Source of the DNA: Actinomycetes bacterium
Lineage (GTDB): Bacteria > Actinomycetota > Acidimicrobiia > Acidimicrobiales > Acidimicrobiaceae
NCBI GenBank assembly: GCA_021823045.1
Contig: JAKAPB010000112.1
Location: 1-6,649 of the forward strand
Direction: 5' to 3'
Length of the DNA: 6,649 nt
The notes under the pieces are model-generated. The model saw only the letters and a program-made list of their open reading frames with translations. It made no database searches and was not told the origin of the DNA. The translations under genes were made by a program, and so were the position numbers. Position 1 is the stretch's first letter, and each line of letters begins with the position of its first letter. Of this stretch, positions 5,464 through 6,649 are shown one piece after another.

Positions 5464-6442
5464 CGACGCTTCCCTTATCCTCGGTCGGTGCTTGTATCTC
5501 ATTGTCGTTGGGAATCGGCGCTTCGATGGGCATCCATCCCAATCGGTCGTCGTCGGTTACCTCTTCGCAGGTAGAGTTTACGGGACAGAATTGGCATAGC
5601 TCGACCGACCTCGTTGGTGTGGAATTTTTCGCTTGCGCGATCTCTATCATTTTGGCAATCGCAGCTAGCGTCCTTTTCGCCTCGTCGTCGAGTAACTTCA
5701 GACTCGTGGTTATAAGGTCAAGCCGATCAAGGGCCAAGTAGTAGTTGCCTATCAGGGTTGGGGGCCGACGAGATCTAAGGGTTTCCATGAGTGCGTAGAG
5801 GTGGGCATCTTCGACGTCGAAGTCCTTTGGGGTACCGCTTTTTACGTCGATAACTATTACCGCTTGGTGGTTGGGGTCGAGGTCACTGAGGACTAGGTCC
5901 GGTCTACCGATCAGCTGGAGTCTTCCATTGCCGAAACTGATGGCAATTCGGTCCTGTAGGCGCAGAGCGAATCGCTCGCTCGTCGCTTTAGTGTCCCAAA
6001 AGGCTGCCAATTTGAGGTAGCCTTCCTCAACCTTAGCCCTAACTTGGTCATTTACTTCGGGGTCGATTTCAAGCACGTCACCCAGTGCTGAGATGAAGGA
6101 GAGTGCATCCTCGCTCGGGTCTTCAATCTTGCCGCCTGCAGCGTGGATGCTGAAGCAGGCGTCGAGGAGGGATCCGATGACCATTGCCGGGGTGGGCTTG
6201 TCCTTGGATCGTTGGCTTTCGACTAAGTTTCGCTCGCACCTGAGGACGCGCCTTATTTTGTCCTTTGTTACACGCAATTCCCGCTGTTCATAGCGGTTTT
6301 GAAGCAGCTCGAACACCCCTTTGGTGAAGCGGTTTATGAGTTCAGTCACCTCAGTTGGATTAATCTCCGGCGTTCGCAACGCTAACGCTTGATCGAGCGA
6401 GAGTCGATTGGCATCGATGGTGATCTGCCTATCTGCATTCAT
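5456..6442 (-). CDS. Cas4/RecB-like PD-(D/E)XK nuclease with Fe-S cysteines
   Basis: The product is 328 aa from the ATG at 6442, the only usable start in frame because a TGA lies upstream. The ribosome site is weak (AAGTGGG, 6449-6455, 6 bases away). Motifs in order: V-L-R-C (C69); G-S-L-L-D (90-94), where RecB-type proteins often have G-x-x-x-H; I-G-R-P-D (D182); V-I-D-V-K-S-G (D199, K201); and D-A-H-L-Y (212-216), similar to QxxxY. Last comes C283-x2-C286-x5-C292. This is the plan of Cas4/AddB/RecB-family nucleases, in which four cysteines hold a 4Fe-4S cluster and the D...DxK site uses divalent metal to cut DNA. Residues 295-328 form an acidic tail. No helicase motifs and no cas1/cas2 are nearby, so it appears stand-alone, working with the overlapping downstream homologue. 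The substrate is unknown; DNA repair, end processing or defence are possible. Confidence 0.8.
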   Translation of the reverse strand: MNADRQITIDANRLSLDQALALRTPEINPTEVTELINRFTKGVFELLQNRYEQRELRVTKDKIRRVLRCERNLVESQRSKDKPTPAMVIGSLLDACFSIHAAGGKIEDPSEDALSFISALGDVLEIDPEVNDQVRAKVEEGYLKLAAFWDTKATSERFALRLQDRIAISFGNGRLQLIGRPDLVLSDLDPNHQAVIVIDVKSGTPKDFDVEDAHLYALMETLRSRRPPTLIGNYYLALDRLDLITTSLKLLDDEAKRTLAAIAKMIEIAQAKNSTPTRSVELCQFCPVNSTCEEVTDDDRLGWMPIEAPIPNDNEIQAPTEDKGSVDD

Positions 6443-6501
6443 CGGTGGCCCACTTGAGCCGAGGGTAGGGGATCGGTCTTTGCGTACATAACCTCAAGTT
6501 A

Positions 6502-6518
6502 GTGGCACGCGGTGCCAC
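6502..6518. promoter_or_regulatory. 17-base palindrome, candidate operator of the nuclease operon
   Basis: GTGGCAC-GCG-GTGCCAC has perfect 7-base arms around 3 bases. It lies 60-76 bases upstream of the nuclease start, where a repressor or activator would bind. As RNA it would form a short hairpin, but no T-run follows on the minus strand, so an operator is the better reading. Confidence 0.45.
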
Positions 6519-6592
6519 CGTAGCTATCGCAATGCTTATCAGGTGTGATATTCCAGGGCGTTCGTAGGCCTCTCACGGTGCGATCCGCCACG

Positions 6593-6604
6593 GATTAGCT
6601 AATC
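6593..6604. repeat. Perfect 12-base palindrome GATTAGCTAATC
   Basis: Both halves match without a spacer. It lies about 150 bases upstream of the nuclease operon start and 75 bases outside the other palindrome. It may be a second regulatory site or belong to a gene beyond the window edge. Confidence 0.35.
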
Positions 6605-6649
6605 AAGTGGTAGCTGGCGGCATGGGCCCAATACAGTGGCGCCCAGTGC

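Larger units (their letters stand above)
6443..6649. other. Upstream region of the nuclease operon, no gene supported
   Basis: On the minus strand all three frames entering from the window edge meet a stop by about position 6596, and no domain is recognisable in the fragments. A plus-strand frame open at the edge (for example ATG at 6622) is too short to judge. Two palindromes (6502-6518 and 6593-6604) make this the likely control region of the minus-strand operon. I could not place a convincing -35/-10 pair. Confidence 0.5.

Noticed and set aside
4474..6442. A CRISPR-Cas adaptation module around the Cas4-like genes
   Set aside because: There is no repeat-spacer array and no cas1 or cas2 in the window, so the genes should not be called cas4.
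6607..6649. Start of a plus-strand gene at the window edge (GTG 6607 or ATG 6622)
   Set aside because: Fewer than 15 codons are visible and there is no clear ribosome site.

Overview
This window looks like a piece of chromosome from a bacterium of moderate GC content. A medium-GC actinobacterium, possibly an Acidimicrobiia-type lineage, is my best guess. It rests on TTG/GTG starts, common AGG arginine codons, a proline/threonine-rich anchored TIG protein and a channel-like protein of a type I associate with actinobacteria. No rRNA or other taxonomic marker is present, so this is low-confidence inference. I found no tRNA, rRNA, insertion sequence or CRISPR array.

Layout. Positions 1-909 hold a short membrane-anchored protein with one IPT/TIG domain (117-758), followed by a weak terminator-like hairpin. 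Positions 910-2049 encode a membrane protein built like a two-helix potassium channel, with an extra N-terminal helix, a degenerate selectivity filter and a large cytosolic domain. Positions 2050-2710 are a 661-base gap. I see no credible gene in it, but it carries a near-consensus sigma70-type promoter, several hairpins and palindromes, and a terminator-like stem with a T-run. Positions 2711-4429 encode a six-helix membrane diguanylate cyclase with a GAF-like region and an intact GGDEF domain including the RxxD inhibitory site.

The right-hand part (4474-6442, minus strand) is a two-gene operon that converges on the cyclase gene. Both products look like stand-alone PD-(D/E)XK nucleases of the Cas4/RecB/AddB type, each with one N-terminal-side cysteine and a C-terminal CX2CX5C cluster expected to hold an Fe-S cluster. 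The first gene keeps a full D...DxK active site. The second keeps the fold signals and all four cysteines but has E-G-S where E-x-K is expected. The reading frames overlap by 8 bases, so translation is probably coupled. I infer an active/inactive nuclease pair that may form a heterodimer in DNA repair, end processing or defence. No helicase or cas gene is visible inside the window. The final ~207 bases carry two strong palindromes upstream of this operon and no supportable gene.

The regions appear functionally independent: an envelope/channel pair of genes, a c-di-GMP signalling gene with a long leader or a separate RNA upstream of it, and the nuclease pair. The nuclease pair and the 661-base structured gap are the parts most worth following up.
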